A stretch of DNA of 42,440 bases, taken from contig CALESQ010000050.1 of NCBI GenBank assembly GCA_937907455.1, positions 1-42,440 of the forward strand, read 5' to 3'. This document shows, one piece after another, positions 15,163-23,059 of this stretch. The stretch is from an uncultured Caldilineales bacterium (GTDB taxonomy: Bacteria > Chloroflexota > Anaerolineae > JAAEKA01). The stretch's first letter is position 1. Each line of letters opens with the position of its first letter. The notes beneath the pieces were generated by a model. The model worked only from the letters and a program-made list of their open reading frames with translations, was not told where the DNA came from and searched no databases. A program made the position numbers and the translations under genes.

Positions 15163-15513
15163 ATGGCGACAGAAAAAAACAACAACGTGCTGCAAGAGAT
15201 CTTGCAGAGCGGACAACTGGCCTATAAACTTTACACCGATCCGCAGGTGTCGGGGCTGCTGAAGGTCTTGCTACCGGCACTTGCTTTTGGTTACTTCATT
15301 CTGCCGGTTGACATTTTGCCGGATTTCATCCCCTTCCTGGGGCAGCTGGATGAGGTGGCAATCTTTCTGCTGCTGATGCGCCTGTTCATCTCGCTGGCTC
15401 CGCCGGAGGTAGTGGCAAAGTATCGCAGCGGCACGGCTACGCAAAACAGCAACGCCACAACAGGGCGCGACGATGTGATTGACGCCGATTTCCATGTGGT
15501 CAACGATGGCTGA
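15163..15513 (+). CDS. DUF1232 (YkvA-like) small membrane protein
   Basis: 116 residues. The DUF1232 core is complete: a hydrophobic segment GLLKVLLPALAFGYFILP, the signature PVDILPDFIPFLGQLDEVA, and a second hydrophobic helix. Family members are small membrane or membrane-associated proteins of unknown function. AAAGGAGA lies 9-16 bases before the ATG. Its last eight bases overlap the start of the HTH gene, implying translational coupling and a shared task. Confidence 0.88.
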   Translation: MATEKNNNVLQEILQSGQLAYKLYTDPQVSGLLKVLLPALAFGYFILPVDILPDFIPFLGQLDEVAIFLLLMRLFISLAPPEVVAKYRSGTATQNSNATTGRDDVIDADFHVVNDG

Positions 15514-16276
15514 TCTCGATCTTGTGGCACAGCAGGCTGACCTGCTTGACCCTGCCGAAGCCGCCGAGCTGCTGGAGATCAGTCAGGCCACGCTGCGCCG
15601 CTGGAGCGGACGTTTTGACGCGTTTCTCGATGGCAGCGAAAGCGTGCTGGCAGATGGGCCGCGCTACTCTGGCAACGATCTGGAGGTGCTGGCGCGCATC
15701 AAAGGTTGGTTGGAAGAGGGCTGGACCTACGATCAGGTGACGACCAAGCTGCACGAGGCGCGCGATGGCGCTGCGTTAGCGCCGTCGGACTATGCGGATG
15801 CCACTTGGGCAGAGCAACCCACCGACGATGACCCTGCAATGGTTTTTGATGAGGTCGAAACATCGGTGCGCGCATTGCAACCTGTCGAGGCACTTGCCCC
15901 GGCGGCGCGCTTCGTGCGTGAGGCAATTCAGGGGTTGACCGACACTCAGCAGATCATTCTCAACAGCCAGCAGGCCAGCCGCAGCCTGATGGGGGTGATG
16001 ATCCAGGATAACCTGAACCTGAAGAGCGAAGCCGCCGGGCTGCGCGACCGAATGTTGGAGCTGGAACGTGATCTGGCAGAACAGCGCCGCCGCTATGCAG
16101 ACTATCGCGAGCGCACAGAAACGCGCGTGCATGTGCTGGAAGATACGGTGGCGCGGTTGATGTCAGGTGCGCCGGGGGCAACCGCCTCGCCACCGGCCCC
16201 GACTAACAGCCCTGCGACCCCGCCCCCTGCAACGCCGGAGCGCCGCGGTTTCTGGTCACGACTGCTGGGCGGATAA
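15506..16276 (+). CDS. MerR-like helix-turn-helix protein with coiled coil
   Basis: 256 residues from the ATG at 15506, which overlaps the DUF1232 stop; the longer frame start at 15479 is less likely. Residues about 14-75 form a MerR-type winged helix (AAELLEISQATLRRWSGRF, then ARIKGWLEEGWTYDQV). Residues about 165-215 are a charged coiled coil (DRMLELERDLAEQRRRYADY). The end is Pro/Ala/Thr-rich and finishes with GFWSRLLGG, an amphipathic tail. This is the layout of bacterial MerR-like proteins that carry coiled coils in place of a ligand domain. It probably binds DNA and oligomerises; the tail might touch the membrane near its DUF1232 partner. That last point is speculation. Confidence 0.8.
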   Translation: MADLDLVAQQADLLDPAEAAELLEISQATLRRWSGRFDAFLDGSESVLADGPRYSGNDLEVLARIKGWLEEGWTYDQVTTKLHEARDGAALAPSDYADATWAEQPTDDDPAMVFDEVETSVRALQPVEALAPAARFVREAIQGLTDTQQIILNSQQASRSLMGVMIQDNLNLKSEAAGLRDRMLELERDLAEQRRRYADYRERTETRVHVLEDTVARLMSGAPGATASPPAPTNSPATPPPATPERRGFWSRLLGG

Positions 16277-16285
16277 GAACCGGCG

Positions 16286-16340
16286 CAATGGCTCGGTCTG
16301 AAATTGGTAACCGCCCCCAGGATACCGGCCAAAGCAGGGA
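16286..16340 (+). repeat. Diverged dispersed copy of the intergenic repeat
   Basis: This copy has GGCTCGGTCTGAAATTGGTA, then ACCGGCCAAAGCAG. It keeps both ends of the consensus but the middle has changed. It lies 10 bp after the HTH gene, before the convergent rimO. Confidence 0.7.
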
Positions 16341-16416
16341 ATTATCGCTGGGCGTATAAGTAACTGATAACCATTAACAACTGATGTTACGACCCTTCCC
16401 ATCTGGTTTCGATACA

Positions 16417-16483
16417 GGCAGGCAGGGTTCTCTCCAGGCAACTTTGTCGGTTTGAGGCGCAAGGTAAGGACAATCTGCCTGCC
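16417..16483. other. Inverted repeat enclosing about 50 nt; possible structured RNA or terminator region
   Basis: GGCAGGCAG (16417-16425) and CTGCCTGCC (16475-16483) are perfect complements 49 nt apart, in the gap between two convergent genes. No T-run follows on either strand. No protein-coding or known RNA motif is recognised in the remaining 200 bp of this gap. Confidence 0.35.
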
Positions 16484-16571
16484 CTCTGCGGCAACCAGCG
16501 TTTAACTGATCTTTTGAAAAGACTGCATAACATCACCAGGTAAGTGCTATTCCCGGCTTTGAACGGGGATG

Positions 16572-18008
16572 CTACAAAAGCTGCAATTCGACGGCCGGCT
16601 GGAACCCCAGCGTGGCCGTTGTGTTTTGTATGGCTACCTCGCCCACCAGGTCGTAGGCCAGGGCACCGGTGATGGTAACGTGAGCCATGCGCCCCACGGG
16701 CAACGGTTTGCCGGGGATCAGCACCAGACCATCCACCTCTGGGGCATCACGCGTGCTGCGCGCCAGGGTAACCGGCTGACCACCGGGCAGAGCTAGCTCA
16801 CCGGCCAAGTCGCTTGCGGCCGCGCGGCCTTCCACCAACACCTGAAGCTGTCGGCCTAGCTGAGTCTGGTTGCGCGCCAGCGATAGGCCCTGCTGCAAGG
16901 CCATCACACGGTGCCAGCGTTCTTCCTTCACCTCGTCGGGAACCTGGCCGGGCAAGTCGTAGGCAGACGTACCCGGCTCTGCGCTCCATTGAAACACGCC
17001 AAGCTTGTCAAACTGAACGGCCTGCATAAAATCCAGCAAGCCCTGGAACTCCGCTTCGGTTTCGCCGGGAAAGCCAACGATGAAGGTGGTGCGCAGAGCT
17101 ATATCCGGCATGGCAGCACGCAGTTTTTCCACGGTGCGAAACACCCAGGCGCTGCTGCTGGGACGACGCATGCGGCGCAAAGTGTCGGGGTGGCCGTGTT
17201 GCAGGGGCATGTCGAGATAGGGAACGATCTGCGGTTCAGCAGCCATCACCTCGATAAGCCGGTCGCTGACGTGGCCGGGGTAGGCATACATCAAACGCAG
17301 CCAGTGAAGTTCCGGTACACGGCGGCAGATGGCGGCAAGCAACTGTGGCAACGAGTCCGGCTCACCGCGATCACGGCCGTAGTCGGTGGTATCCTGAGCC
17401 ACGATCACCAGCTCCTGAGCGCCGCCCGCTGTCAGCCGCGCGGCTTCATCTACAACGGCTGCCAGGGGGCGACTGCGCAGCTTGCCTTTGAACAGCGGAA
17501 TGGAGCAGAAGGCGCAGGGGGCGTTGCAGCCATCGCTGATTTTCAGGTAGGCGCTGCCACCGGGTACCGCGGGACGCAGCACGACACCGTCATCATGTTC
17601 AGGATCACCCAGCAGGGTGTAGCGCTCTGTACGCCGCGCGGCGCGCAATTGCTGGGCCAGGGGCACAATTTCCATCCAACGCCGTGTGCCCAGCAGGGCA
17701 TCTACGCCGGGCACGCGACGGGCAATCTCATCGCCGTCGCGCTGGGCCAGACAACCGGCGGCTACCAACCGCTGGCCGCGGCGCTTGCCCGCGGCCAATT
17801 CCTGCAACACCGCGATAGACTCTTCTTTGGCAGCTTCCAGAAAACCGCAGGTGTTAACGATCAGCACATCGGCGCGGTCGGGCTGAGCAGTGGAGCGGTA
17901 ACCATCGCGCTGCAACAACATAGCCATGCCTTCGCTGTCTACTGTGTTTTTCGGGCAGCCCAATGTGAGCAGGTAATAGGTAGGTGAATGGTGTGAATGC
18001 TTGGTCAT
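16572..18008 (-). CDS. rimO: Ribosomal protein uS12 methylthiotransferase RimO
   Basis: 478 residues from the ATG at 18008; a frame to 18080 continues through the terminator hairpin and is rejected. The N-terminal UPF0004 domain starts with TLGCPKNTVDSEGM and carries the cysteines for the auxiliary cluster. The radical-SAM core has ISDGCNAPCAFCSIP (C-x3-C-x2-C). A TRAM-like domain ends the protein. The TLGCPKN-VDSE pattern separates RimO from the tRNA enzyme MiaB. It adds a methylthio group to an aspartate of ribosomal protein uS12. It follows the rodZ-like gene in the same direction, but a terminator stands between them and no Shine-Dalgarno sequence precedes the ATG. Confidence 0.93.
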   Translation of the reverse strand: MTKHSHHSPTYYLLTLGCPKNTVDSEGMAMLLQRDGYRSTAQPDRADVLIVNTCGFLEAAKEESIAVLQELAAGKRRGQRLVAAGCLAQRDGDEIARRVPGVDALLGTRRWMEIVPLAQQLRAARRTERYTLLGDPEHDDGVVLRPAVPGGSAYLKISDGCNAPCAFCSIPLFKGKLRSRPLAAVVDEAARLTAGGAQELVIVAQDTTDYGRDRGEPDSLPQLLAAICRRVPELHWLRLMYAYPGHVSDRLIEVMAAEPQIVPYLDMPLQHGHPDTLRRMRRPSSSAWVFRTVEKLRAAMPDIALRTTFIVGFPGETEAEFQGLLDFMQAVQFDKLGVFQWSAEPGTSAYDLPGQVPDEVKEERWHRVMALQQGLSLARNQTQLGRQLQVLVEGRAAASDLAGELALPGGQPVTLARSTRDAPEVDGLVLIPGKPLPVGRMAHVTITGALAYDLVGEVAIQNTTATLGFQPAVELQLL

Positions 18009-18012
18009 CAGT

Positions 18013-18044
18013 AAAAAAGGAGAGACGTTGCGGACAACGTCTCT
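18013..18044 (-). terminator. Intrinsic terminator immediately upstream of the rimO start codon
   Basis: On the minus strand a perfect 10-bp stem (18044-18035 with 18030-18021) and a 4-nt loop is followed after two bases by six T (18018-18013). The T-run ends four bases before the rimO ATG. It would end transcripts from the rodZ-like gene, and is either an attenuator of rimO or the end of the upstream unit. Confidence 0.85.
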
Positions 18045-18104
18045 GTGAATTTTCAAATTCTGGATGAAGTGAGCAGGCAAGAGCAGCCCGCAGAGCCGGT
18101 TGGG

Positions 18105-19076
18105 TTATGGCGCGGCCGTTGCTGAGGGGACAGGTACGGCATTTTCCGGCGTTAGCAACACAATTTGACCATCTACAAGCTGCCATTGCCGCTCGACCAC
18201 CTCGCCCACGCCACCCAATGGGGGCAAGGTTTGACCGTTGATGGTGATCTGCACACCTGCGGCATTGCCAGTGCGCACGATGATGGTTTGTTGTGCCTGC
18301 CAGGATTGTGTAGTGCCGGCCTCGAGAATAGCCTCGCTGGCCAACCGGTCGTCGGTGATCACGCGTATCCAGGATCGCGACGTGATATTCACAGCCAACT
18401 CGATCTGATTAGCTGGGCGGAAAGGCTGGGTGATGGTTGTAGCGGTGGTGGTGATGGCTGCTGTAGCGGTGATAGCCTGCGCAGGAATCACGGTGGGAGT
18501 CGCCCGCAACGGGGTGGGGGTAGCTGTGGCTGCGCTGGTAGCCGTATGAGTAGCTGTCACACGGTTGATCTGCATGGTGGCTGTGGGTGATGCAGTCGGC
18601 TCCAAGGCGATCACATCTGCGGCGCCTGGCAGTTGGCGCGGCAGGTTTATCAACCTGGAAACCAGGTCAGGCTGATAGAAATACAGGTACAGGCCCAATC
18701 CGGCTAATACTGCTACCAGCAGCAAGGCGCTGATCCCTTTCCAGGGAATATCGCGGCGCGGCGGGGTGGAAAGGTCCATCTGCAAGGGGCGGTAATCCAC
18801 CTCGCGATCAGACACAGCCGCGCCTTCCGGCAGGAGCGGTTGTGTTTTTGTGCGGTTATGAAAGCGCTGCAATACCTGTTCAGGATTCAACCCCAGATAT
18901 TCAGCATATTTGCGCAGGAAGCCGCGAGTAGCAACATCGTTTGGCAGCAGGTCCCATTCCTCTGCCTCCAGCGCAGCCATAAATTTCTGCCGAATGCGGG
19001 TTTGAGCCTCAGCTTCGGCCAGGCTGATTTGGCGAGTCTCGCGCGCTTCGCGCAACATCTGCCCTAGTTCATTCAT
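18105..19076 (-). CDS. RodZ-like HTH/membrane protein
   Basis: 323 residues. Residues 1-70 form a Cro/CI-type HTH_25 domain (MNELGQMLREARETRQISL, then a FLRKYAEYLGLNPEQVLQRF block), as in RodZ. A single membrane helix lies at about 103-128 (WKGISALLLVAVLAGLGLYL region), then a Thr/Ala-rich linker, then a C-terminal DUF4115-type beta domain (VNITSRSWIRVITDDRLASE through VQITINGQTLPPLGG). RodZ links MreB filaments to the cell wall machinery, but many Chloroflexota are not rod-shaped in the E. coli sense and no mreB is visible here. The promoter at 19136-19164 is close to consensus and drives this gene. Confidence 0.88.
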   Translation of the reverse strand: MNELGQMLREARETRQISLAEAEAQTRIRQKFMAALEAEEWDLLPNDVATRGFLRKYAEYLGLNPEQVLQRFHNRTKTQPLLPEGAAVSDREVDYRPLQMDLSTPPRRDIPWKGISALLLVAVLAGLGLYLYFYQPDLVSRLINLPRQLPGAADVIALEPTASPTATMQINRVTATHTATSAATATPTPLRATPTVIPAQAITATAAITTTATTITQPFRPANQIELAVNITSRSWIRVITDDRLASEAILEAGTTQSWQAQQTIIVRTGNAAGVQITINGQTLPPLGGVGEVVERQWQLVDGQIVLLTPENAVPVPSATAAP

Positions 19077-19135
19077 AGTGCAGAAGGTCTCCAGATAGGT
19101 GTAAACTTCCTGTTCTCTGCGAACAAGTAGCGAAC

Positions 19136-19164
19136 ACTATACCTGCAAGTGAGTGCTTTGTCAA
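19136..19164 (-). promoter_or_regulatory. Near-consensus promoter of the rodZ-like gene
   Basis: On the minus strand TTGACA (19164-19159) and TATAGT (19141-19136) are separated by exactly 17 bp, the closest match to the sigma-70 consensus in the window. The leader of about 53 nt holds a direct repeat of GTTCGC spaced by five bases. Confidence 0.8.
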
Positions 19165-19210
19165 GACAAAAGCAAGATATCAACAGCCAGGTGATCAAAA
19201 CAGCCCGTTT

Positions 19211-19588
19211 TTACAAAATCTTGCCATCAGAACGCAAATACCAGGCCCGGTGACGCAGCAGCAAAAAGAGCGGGGCGAGGCTCAACAGCAAAGAGAGCAG
19301 ATCAAGCAAGCCAAACTGATCGGTGATGGAGAGCAAAGCGATGCCGGTCAGCACAACCACAGCCAGATAGAAGGCAGGGCGCACGCGTCGGGCCAGCAGC
19401 AGGACCAGCACGATCAGCGCCACAGCCGCAGCCAGGGCCAGTGCGGTCATGCTCCACTTCACGGTGTCAGACAGCGCAATGCCGGGGATGGCTCCGGCCG
19501 CGGCGAACAGGGTGAAGCCCAGCCAAAAAGCAGCGTTCAGCAGGATCAGTCCCAAAGTCAGGGTTACGGTGCGAGGGAGAGAATTCAT
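19211..19588 (-). CDS. Small four-helix membrane protein, unrecognised
   Basis: 125 residues from the ATG at 19588; a TTG at 19600 is an alternative. Four hydrophobic segments are visible (about 8-33, 41-66, 68-92 and 94-113), ending in a basic tail (RHRAWYLRSDGKIL). It has no motif I know. It lies between the isochorismatase-like gene and the rodZ-like promoter, all on the same strand. Membrane location is clear, function is not. Confidence 0.65.
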   Translation of the reverse strand: MNSLPRTVTLTLGLILLNAAFWLGFTLFAAAGAIPGIALSDTVKWSMTALALAAAVALIVLVLLLARRVRPAFYLAVVVLTGIALLSITDQFGLLDLLSLLLSLAPLFLLLRHRAWYLRSDGKIL

Positions 19589-19685
19589 AGTATGAGCCAA
19601 GCTGGCGCAATGGGTATAATCCAGCCAGGGCCGCCGGGAATGCCAGCCTCGTTGTCAACTGCGCCGGGCCTATTCTGAACGCAAA

Positions 19686-20252
19686 TTAAGCCGCGCTAAA
19701 GTCAAGCTCGGCCACAGACAGGGCGCGGTTGGTACGGCCCGGATAGCTCAACCAGGTCATAGCCAGGTTCAGCTCGCGGATAATCTGCGTGGCGGGGATC
19801 ACCATGCCGTCCTGAAATTCCATGTCGCCGGTGCTGTGGGCATCGCTCAGCAGGGTTAGGTCGTAGCCGCGATCCAACGCGCCATAGGCCGTGGCGCGAA
19901 TGCACCAGTTGGTAGCTGCGCCGGCCAGCACCACATGCGAAGCTCCCAACCGCGCCAGGACTTCATCCAACGTGGTTTGTTCAAAAGAGGAGTTGAAGCG
20001 CTTGTGGATAAGCAACTCATCGGAAGCGGGTATCAGTTCTGGCGACCACTGCCACTGCGGGCTGTTGTAAGGCAACTCGTCATCATCGGTGTGCTGCACC
20101 CAGATAACAGGAATACCGGCGACGCGGGCTTTCTCCACGGCGCAAGCCGCATTGCCCAGCACGCGCGATGCGTCCGAGGCATCGGCCATCACGCCTACCT
20201 GCATATCTACCACCAACAGAACGGAGGTATTGCCTTCACGTATAGTTGCCAT
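19686..20252 (-). CDS. Isochorismatase-like cysteine hydrolase
   Basis: 188 residues from the ATG at 20252, with AGGAGA eight bases upstream; the longer frame to 20441 is rejected. The family triad is visible: Asp in LVVDMQVGV (D16), Lys in LIHKRFNSSF and Cys in AGAATNWCIRATAYGAL. Relatives hydrolyse isochorismate, nicotinamide, N-carbamoyl amides or related small amides in the cytoplasm. The substrate is not predictable, and no siderophore or NAD genes lie nearby. It is the first gene of the minus-strand set 19211-20252 and diverges from the arsA-like gene. Confidence 0.9.
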   Translation of the reverse strand: MATIREGNTSVLLVVDMQVGVMADASDASRVLGNAACAVEKARVAGIPVIWVQHTDDDELPYNSPQWQWSPELIPASDELLIHKRFNSSFEQTTLDEVLARLGASHVVLAGAATNWCIRATAYGALDRGYDLTLLSDAHSTGDMEFQDGMVIPATQIIRELNLAMTWLSYPGRTNRALSVAELDFSAA

Positions 20253-20406
20253 GATCACTCTCCTTAAAAAACGGCTGAAGCTATGTAGCGCGTATACTGA
20301 CCTGCGCCGTGATGACGCGTTCAACAGGGCGCAGCTTAAGCCATAATAGCACAAATGTTTTGGTATTGTACCAGCTAGCAGCGATCTCGTAAAGTCGTAT
20401 GCTACT

Positions 20407-20435
20407 TTGTCAGCCTCACAGCCGGGTGCTATAAT
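20407..20435 (+). promoter_or_regulatory. Promoter of the ArsA-like gene
   Basis: TTGTCA (20407-20412) and TATAAT (20430-20435) are 17 bp apart, with an extended TGC before the -10. The implied start near 20442 gives a leader of about 50 nt. Confidence 0.8.
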
Positions 20436-20492
20436 GCACAAATTGCCGGCGCGGCCGTCGGCCTATCCTCGCTTATAGATTCGAGTTGCTTT

Positions 20493-21662
20493 ATGCGTAT
20501 TTTACTGTTCACCGGCAAGGGCGGCGTCGGCAAAACCAGTGTGAGCGCAGCCACTGCGCTGCGCTGCGCCGATCTCGGCTACCGCACTGTGGTGCTGAGT
20601 ACCGACCCCGCGCACAGCCTGGCCGATTCCTTCGATCTGCCCATCCATAACGAGCCGACTGAGCTGGCTCCCAACCTGTGGGGCCAGGAAATTGACCTGC
20701 TGCATCAGATGGAATTACACTGGGGCCGCGTGCAGGAATACCTGTCAGCGTTGTTCATCTGGCGGGGCATGGGCGACCTGGTGGCTGAGGAAACCAGCGT
20801 GCTGCCCGGCATGGAGGAGCTGGCCAGCCTGATGCAAATCACCGCGCTGGCCGACAGCGGGCGCTATGATGTAGTGGTGGTGGACTGCGCTCCCACCGGC
20901 GCCACCCTGCAACTGCTGGCCTTTCCTGAACTGGCACGCTGGTATCTGGACAAGATCATTCCCTTCCAGAAAGCTGCGGTGAAGCTGGCCGGGCCGATGA
21001 TGAAACGCATGACGGAAATTCCCCTACCCGACGAAGGTCTGTTTCAGAGTGTGGAAGACCTGGTGGCCCAGCTTAACCGGGTGAGCACCCTGCTGGGCGA
21101 TCAGGCGCAGACTTCGATGCGGCTGGTGCTGAACCCCGAAAAGATGGTGGTGAAAGAAGCACAGCGCGCCCTAACCTATCTCAGCCTGTACGGTTATACC
21201 ACCGACATGGTGGTGTGCAACCGCATGATTCCATCCAGCGCCACGCAGGGCTACTTTGCCAACTGGGGAGAAATTCAGGCGCGCCACCGCCAGTTTGTAG
21301 ATGAAGCCTTTTCGCCGCTACCCATCCTTGATGTGCCACTCTTCGATGAAGAAGTGGTGGGCATTGCGATGCTGCGCCGCATGGGCCAGACACTCTACGG
21401 CGACCAGGATCCGGGCACGCTTTTCTTCCAGGGACAGGCGCAAGAGGTGCGCAAGGTAGATGGCGCCTATCAACTGCGCCTGCCGCTGCCTTTCCTGCAA
21501 AAGTCTGATCTGAAGCTCACCCGCTCGCTGCACGATGAACTGATTGTGCATATCGGCAACTGGAAGCGCACCATTGCCTTGCCGCGCGTGCTGGCGGGCC
21601 TGCCGGTGCGCGGCGCGCGCTACGAAGACACCCAATTGGTGGTGCTTTTTGGTGAGCCGTAG
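20493..21662 (+). CDS. ArsA/Get3-type ATPase with C-terminal HSP20-like domain
   Basis: 389 residues. The deviant Walker A GKGGVGKTS (8-16) and the switch region STDPAHSLADSFD are those of the ArsA/GET3 branch of SIMIBI NTPases. A second conserved block is VVDCAPTGATLQLL. The last 80 residues (about 310-389) are beta-rich and match the small HSP20-like domain often attached to bacterial and chloroplast ArsA-like proteins. The protein is a single ArsA unit, not the tandem pump subunit, and no arsB, arsR or arsC is nearby. A role in membrane-protein targeting or redox chaperoning is more likely than arsenite export. The MGDG-synthase-like gene follows behind a repeat. Confidence 0.92.
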   Translation: MRILLFTGKGGVGKTSVSAATALRCADLGYRTVVLSTDPAHSLADSFDLPIHNEPTELAPNLWGQEIDLLHQMELHWGRVQEYLSALFIWRGMGDLVAEETSVLPGMEELASLMQITALADSGRYDVVVVDCAPTGATLQLLAFPELARWYLDKIIPFQKAAVKLAGPMMKRMTEIPLPDEGLFQSVEDLVAQLNRVSTLLGDQAQTSMRLVLNPEKMVVKEAQRALTYLSLYGYTTDMVVCNRMIPSSATQGYFANWGEIQARHRQFVDEAFSPLPILDVPLFDEEVVGIAMLRRMGQTLYGDQDPGTLFFQGQAQEVRKVDGAYQLRLPLPFLQKSDLKLTRSLHDELIVHIGNWKRTIALPRVLAGLPVRGARYEDTQLVVLFGEP

Positions 21663-21669
21663 GAAACTG

Positions 21670-21819
21670 GCGGACACGGTCTGAAGATTGGAAACCATCC
21701 CGCAGGGACGACCGGCCGCAGCGAGTTTGCTAGCTCTGGCCGGTCTCCAGACCGAGCCACGTGCCTGCGGACACGGTCTGAAGATTGGAAACCATCCCGC
21801 AGGGACGACCGGCCGCAGC
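21670..21819 (+). repeat. Two copies of the dispersed intergenic repeat, 97 bp apart
   Basis: A 53-bp sequence starting GCGGACACGGTCTGAAGATT occurs perfectly twice, at 21670-21722 and 21767-21819. The segment between (GGCCGGTCTCCAGACCGAGC region) equals part of the 136-bp array unit read on its other strand. The whole intergenic space between the ArsA gene and the glycosyltransferase is made of this element. Confidence 0.92.
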
Positions 21820-21851
21820 AGCGGTCTGAGCGCCAACTTATTTCTTTTTCC

Positions 21852-22994
21852 ATGACCAAGCGCATCGTCTTTTTAATGTCCGACACCGGTGGCGGCCATC
21901 GCGCTTCTGCGCGGGCCTTGATGGCCGCGCTGACAACACAACACGGCACTGCCGTACACTGCGAGATGGTTGATGTGCTCACGCGCTACGCCTCGTGGCC
22001 CATCAAGCGCGCCGCCCTGTTTTATCAACCCATGGTAGACCGCACCCTGTGGCTCTGGCGTGCCCTGTGGTGGAGCAGCGAAATCACCCCCAGTTGGCAC
22101 CTGCTTGATGCCGGAGCGGGCCTGTGGCAGCAACGGCGGCTGCGCAATTTTGCCCGCGAACACCCCGCCGATTTGTACGTGTCAGTACATCCCCTGCTGA
22201 ACAGCCTGGCGCGGCGCGCTATACAGCCAGTGCAGCCGCACGCCCGCTTCGCCACTGTGGTTACCGATCTGGACAGCGCCGGACGCAGTTGGTTTGACCG
22301 CAAAAGCGATCTGGTGGTAGTGCCTTCACCAGCAGTAGCGCGGCGCGCCCAACAGTTGGGCGTGCCCGCGGCACGGCTGCGCCTGCTGGGCTTGCCCATT
22401 CACCCTGAATTTAGTCAGGCAGAGCCAGATCGCGCGCAGGCGCGCAAGGCATTGGGGTTGGCAGAGCGGCCCACGGTGCTGCTGTTAGGAGGCGGTGCAG
22501 GCATCGGCCCACTGGAGATGATTGCCCAAACCGTGGCACCGGCGCTGGCCCGACGCGACGGCCAACTGGTGGTGGTTTGCGGGCGCAACGAGGCGCTGCA
22601 GCAGCGTCTCAGCCGCGCCACCTGGCCCATCCCCGTGACCGTGCAAGGGTTTGTACAAGATATGCCCCGCTGGATGGCCGCCGCCGATCTGCTCATCAGC
22701 AAAGCCGGCCCCGGCACCATCGCTGAGGCGCTGGCTTGCCACCTGCCCATGATCCTCAGCGGCTACATCCCCGGCCAGGAAACCGGCAATGTGGCTTATG
22801 TAGAGCAAAACGGCGTAGGCAAGCTGGCTCACACACCGCAGCGCATCGCCGCGCTGGCAGAAACATGGCTAGACCCTGCATCGCCGGTGCTAACCACCAT
22901 GCAGCAGCACTGCGGCACCCTGGCTCACCCTCATGCTGCCGAACAAATCGCCGCGGCGCTCAGTGAATTGCTATTGACAGACAACAGGCCATAA
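21852..22994 (+). CDS. Glycolipid glycosyltransferase, MGDG-synthase-like (GT28)
   Basis: 380 residues. The N-terminal half has the MGDG_synth signature MSDTGGGHRASARAL (the GGGH loop) and a DRTLWLWRALWW membrane-binding stretch. The C-terminal half is a glycosyltransferase-28 nucleotide-sugar site: LLLGGGAGIGPLEM, then VQGFVQDMPRWMAAADLLIS, then KAGPGTIAEALACHLPMIL. It should move galactose or glucose from a UDP-sugar to diacylglycerol on the inner leaflet, as in MGDG and glucosyl-diacylglycerol synthases. The ATG lies 32 bp after the second repeat copy with no clear Shine-Dalgarno sequence. A strong bidirectional terminator follows. Confidence 0.88.
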   Translation: MTKRIVFLMSDTGGGHRASARALMAALTTQHGTAVHCEMVDVLTRYASWPIKRAALFYQPMVDRTLWLWRALWWSSEITPSWHLLDAGAGLWQQRRLRNFAREHPADLYVSVHPLLNSLARRAIQPVQPHARFATVVTDLDSAGRSWFDRKSDLVVVPSPAVARRAQQLGVPAARLRLLGLPIHPEFSQAEPDRAQARKALGLAERPTVLLLGGGAGIGPLEMIAQTVAPALARRDGQLVVVCGRNEALQQRLSRATWPIPVTVQGFVQDMPRWMAAADLLISKAGPGTIAEALACHLPMILSGYIPGQETGNVAYVEQNGVGKLAHTPQRIAALAETWLDPASPVLTTMQQHCGTLAHPHAAEQIAAALSELLLTDNRP

Positions 22995-22996
22995 CC

Positions 22997-23034
22997 AACA
23001 AGTACCCCGATCCTGGAAGATCGGGGTACTTGTT
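22997..23034. terminator. Bidirectional intrinsic terminator
   Basis: A perfect 16-bp stem (22997-23012 with 23019-23034) and a 6-nt loop lies between two convergent genes. It lacks long T-runs on either side, but the position and stem strength suit a shared terminator. Confidence 0.75.
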
Positions 23035-23059
23035 ACACCTTCTGTTTCGCTATCACCGG

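Noticed and set aside
16572..18008. MiaB (tRNA methylthiotransferase)
   Set aside because: The TLGCPKN-VDSE start and C-x3-C-x2-C context are those of RimO; MiaB has a different N-terminal signature (typically GCQMN-DSE).
19616..19621. Plus-strand TATAAT as a promoter
   Set aside because: No -35 at a suitable distance and only a 12-codon frame follows before the 3' end of the convergent gene.
20493..21662. Arsenite efflux ATPase (arsA of an ars operon)
   Set aside because: Single ATPase unit with an HSP20-like tail and no arsB, arsR, arsC or arsD nearby.
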